From contig CM017568.1 of assembly GCA_007844125.1 (NCBI GenBank), forward strand, positions 9,788,863 to 9,852,862: 64,000 bases of DNA, given 5' to 3'. The position numbers were made by a program, and so were the translations under genes. Source of the stretch: Sinonovacula constricta. Lineage: Eukaryota; Mollusca; Bivalvia; Cardiida; Solecurtidae. Shown piece by piece: positions 62,170 to 64,000 of the stretch; within the stretch, counting starts at the first letter, position 1, and each line of letters begins with the position of its first letter. Under the pieces are notes generated by a model. The model saw nothing but the letters and a program-made list of their open reading frames with translations, had not been told where the DNA came from and ran no database searches.

Positions 62170-63309
62170 CTACAATGAGAAAACAAGCATCATTTTCTAA
62201 AGAAAAATCATATTTCAAACTGCTTTCATATTTGGTATTACTTACATCAGCTTCTTCTTTACATTGAGGAGGGAAAATTCTGAGATCATACCAGAAATAG
62301 TAATGTTTGTTCTCATGACTTGTATACACTAATAACAGTTCATTAGTATTCTACAATTCTAGTAAGTTGCTTGCAGAAAATGTTAAAAAAAACCTCTAGA
62401 TACATCCTTTAATCAATATTTTACAACGATTTACCATATTATTCATGTAAATAAGATTGCCAAATCAGTTTATTTCAAATACTTTTACCTTAATCTTCAA
62501 AAGATTAATTACTGTTTACCATTAAACACATTTTTTTTACTTAAAAAAAACAAAATTAGGTTATAAAGAAGATTATAAAAAATCTCAATACATTTTGACA
62601 ACAGTTTAAAAAAGAAAATCAAATGTATTTTAATTCTTTTTTTCTTTGCTATTTAAGTTTTGTTAGGTTTTAAACTTTATGCCACCAAATTTTTATTAAA
62701 GAATATTACTTTTGAGGAAAACTAGGTCATATAATTGTGTATTTCTGTGACATGCTGTAGAGATTTTGCACGCAAATGCTACTGTGCTTAATATGCCTAG
62801 GTGTATGGCACTTTTGATGTACTGCATCGACTTTTCTTGCATTTGTTATCAAATTGTACTCATAATCAAAACTCAACTTACCATACCTAGTCAAGGCTGA
62901 CAACTTTGGATATACTTTTAAAATAAAACCTCCCAAAGGTTGTTTCCCTTGTACAATCAGCTTTACTTTCATTTTTAATCATGAACTATTTTTCTTAACA
63001 TGACATCTAAAAACATTGCATGTATTAAATACAGAAAAATAGTTTGTTTTTATAATTCAATGGCACTGAACTTTCCATACAATGTTATTTATGTTTTGTG
63101 TGTTTTTCTTTGCCTCTGCAAATCTCCCAAATTGTTTCCAAATTTGATGTCTTTTTATTGTTAACATACATATTATGTGGGCTTGTCAATTAAACCAGAG
63201 ACATTATGACTTTGCAGCTTTTCCTCCATCTATTAGCATCACCCTTCTCTCCAATATATATAAACTATTATAGTACTATACATATTTATAAAAACATGAA
63301 AATGCATAC
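62170..63309 (-). other. Intron of the HAD phosphatase gene
   Basis: GT...AG intron of 1,140 bp, AT-rich with long T and A runs. An 81-codon minus-strand frame at 62727-62972 lies entirely within it and is not supported as an exon. Confidence 0.75.
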
Positions 63310-63371
63310 CTGACAATACAAACAGTGAGTGGAGTCCACATTTGGAAGCCATCATCATATCTGATGCCAGT
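63310..63371 (-). CDS. HAD phosphatase (PGP/PDXP type), penultimate coding exon
   Basis: 62 bp, bounded by acceptor TTTTTTTTCCATTACAG (AG at 63373-63372) and donor GTATGC (GT at 63309-63308). It reads A, then LASDMMMASKCGLHSLFVLS, then G. The leading A would complete an Arg codon, giving R-LASD. This fits HAD motif IV (G-D-R-x-x-x-D), with its second acidic residue in this exon, followed by the helix and strand of the family pattern MGxxCGLKTLxVLTG. The last G joins GT of the final exon to make Gly, so phase is preserved across the 1,140-bp intron (62170-63309). The exon carrying the G-D of motif IV and all earlier exons should lie to the right, beyond or near the window edge; I could not find them before 64000. 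Confidence 0.8.
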
Positions 63372-63901
63372 CTGTAATGGAAAAAAAATATACAGTAAAT
63401 GCAGTTAACAATTCTAAAAAAAATATTCAAAAGGACAGGGACTCTCAGTTTTGTCTAAATTTGTCATTACCGTGATATCCTTGTGTAAGAAGACGGGACA
63501 ACCTTAAAGCAATTAAATCCTTCAAAAATATTAAATTAAGAGTAGTTAACATCAATAACTATATGTAACCAATGATATGTTAATGTCATAAGCCTTAATA
63601 TAATATTAAAATACCAAGATTTTTTAAATAGATTGCCTAAACAAACAATTCAAATGTTAAAAAAATTCAAGAACATTTTTGTCAAGTCAACCTTGTGTAC
63701 CCAGCAAACAAATGCATCAAAATGATTTCTTGTCAATTCGTACACACAAAAAAACACAATGGCAGATTATAAATTTCACCTTGCTTTTATATGAGGAAAT
63801 TATTTCCTACACTAATGTACATTTCCAACTAGAACATATATTGAAGACAAGGTATGACGACGATACATATTGTATCATATTGTATCGTGGGTATCATTAC
63901 A
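63372..63901 (-). other. Probable upstream intron of the HAD phosphatase gene
   Basis: Begins with the polypyrimidine tract and acceptor of the 62-bp exon. No further exon encoding the expected VGDR motif is visible. Nothing else could be supported. Confidence 0.5.
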
Positions 63902-64000
63902 GTTTTAGATGAAACTATGTTTGTTTAGATGAAACTATGTTGATTTATATGGAACTATGTCAGTTTAGACAGAACTATGTCAGTTTAGATGGAACTATGT
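63902..64000. repeat. 20-bp tandem repeat running off the window
   Basis: The unit AGTTTAGATGGAACTATGTC and variants repeat every 20 bases through five units to the last base. The array continues beyond the window. Confidence 0.93.

Noticed and set aside
62727..62972. 81-codon minus-strand frame as an extra exon of the phosphatase gene
   Set aside because: The exons on either side already join in phase with a family-consistent sequence, and this frame has no family match.

Overview
This is animal nuclear DNA, AT-rich and mostly non-coding. It has spliced exons, non-LTR retrotransposons, tRNA-derived SINEs, MITE-like repeats and many mini- and microsatellites. The repeat style (SINEs with a conserved 3' core, APE-type non-LTR elements, dispersed short repeats) suggests a marine invertebrate, most likely a bivalve mollusc. 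That assignment is inference. No prokaryotic gene organisation is present.

Layout. Positions 1-28900 are largely unique AT-rich sequence. They hold five copies of one dispersed repeat with a conserved small hairpin, a complete tRNA-SINE with a 12-bp target-site duplication (3274-3595), a 40-bp minisatellite (9084-9374), a 2.8-kb 53-bp minisatellite (12915-15710) and a decayed 3' end of a non-LTR retrotransposon (23910-24312). Positions 28975-36386 are a nested stack. A decayed non-LTR element (element 2) is split by a younger non-LTR element with APE endonuclease and RT (element 1, about 29521-34375). Element 1 in turn carries a 174-bp SINE with its own 12-bp target-site duplication between its ORF1 and ORF2.

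Positions 35533-59343 are three direct tandem copies of an 8-kb segment (7.8, 8.4 and 7.6 kb). The left edge of the unit lies inside element 2. Diagnostic differences show that the middle copy is a chimera: its left third matches copy 3 and its right two thirds match copy 1. The switch falls at a 58-bp minisatellite that is expanded to eight units only in the middle copy. This is the signature of unequal crossing over in an older two-copy array. A short retroposed insertion with a target-site duplication is present in copies 1 and 2 and absent from copy 3, which fits the same history.

Positions 59344-64000 leave the array and reach the only recognisable host gene: the last two coding exons, on the minus strand, of a HAD-superfamily phosphatase of the phosphoglycolate/pyridoxal/p-nitrophenyl phosphatase type. 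Its upstream exons lie beyond the right edge. I found no gene-level multi-component system. The notable biology here is genome dynamics.
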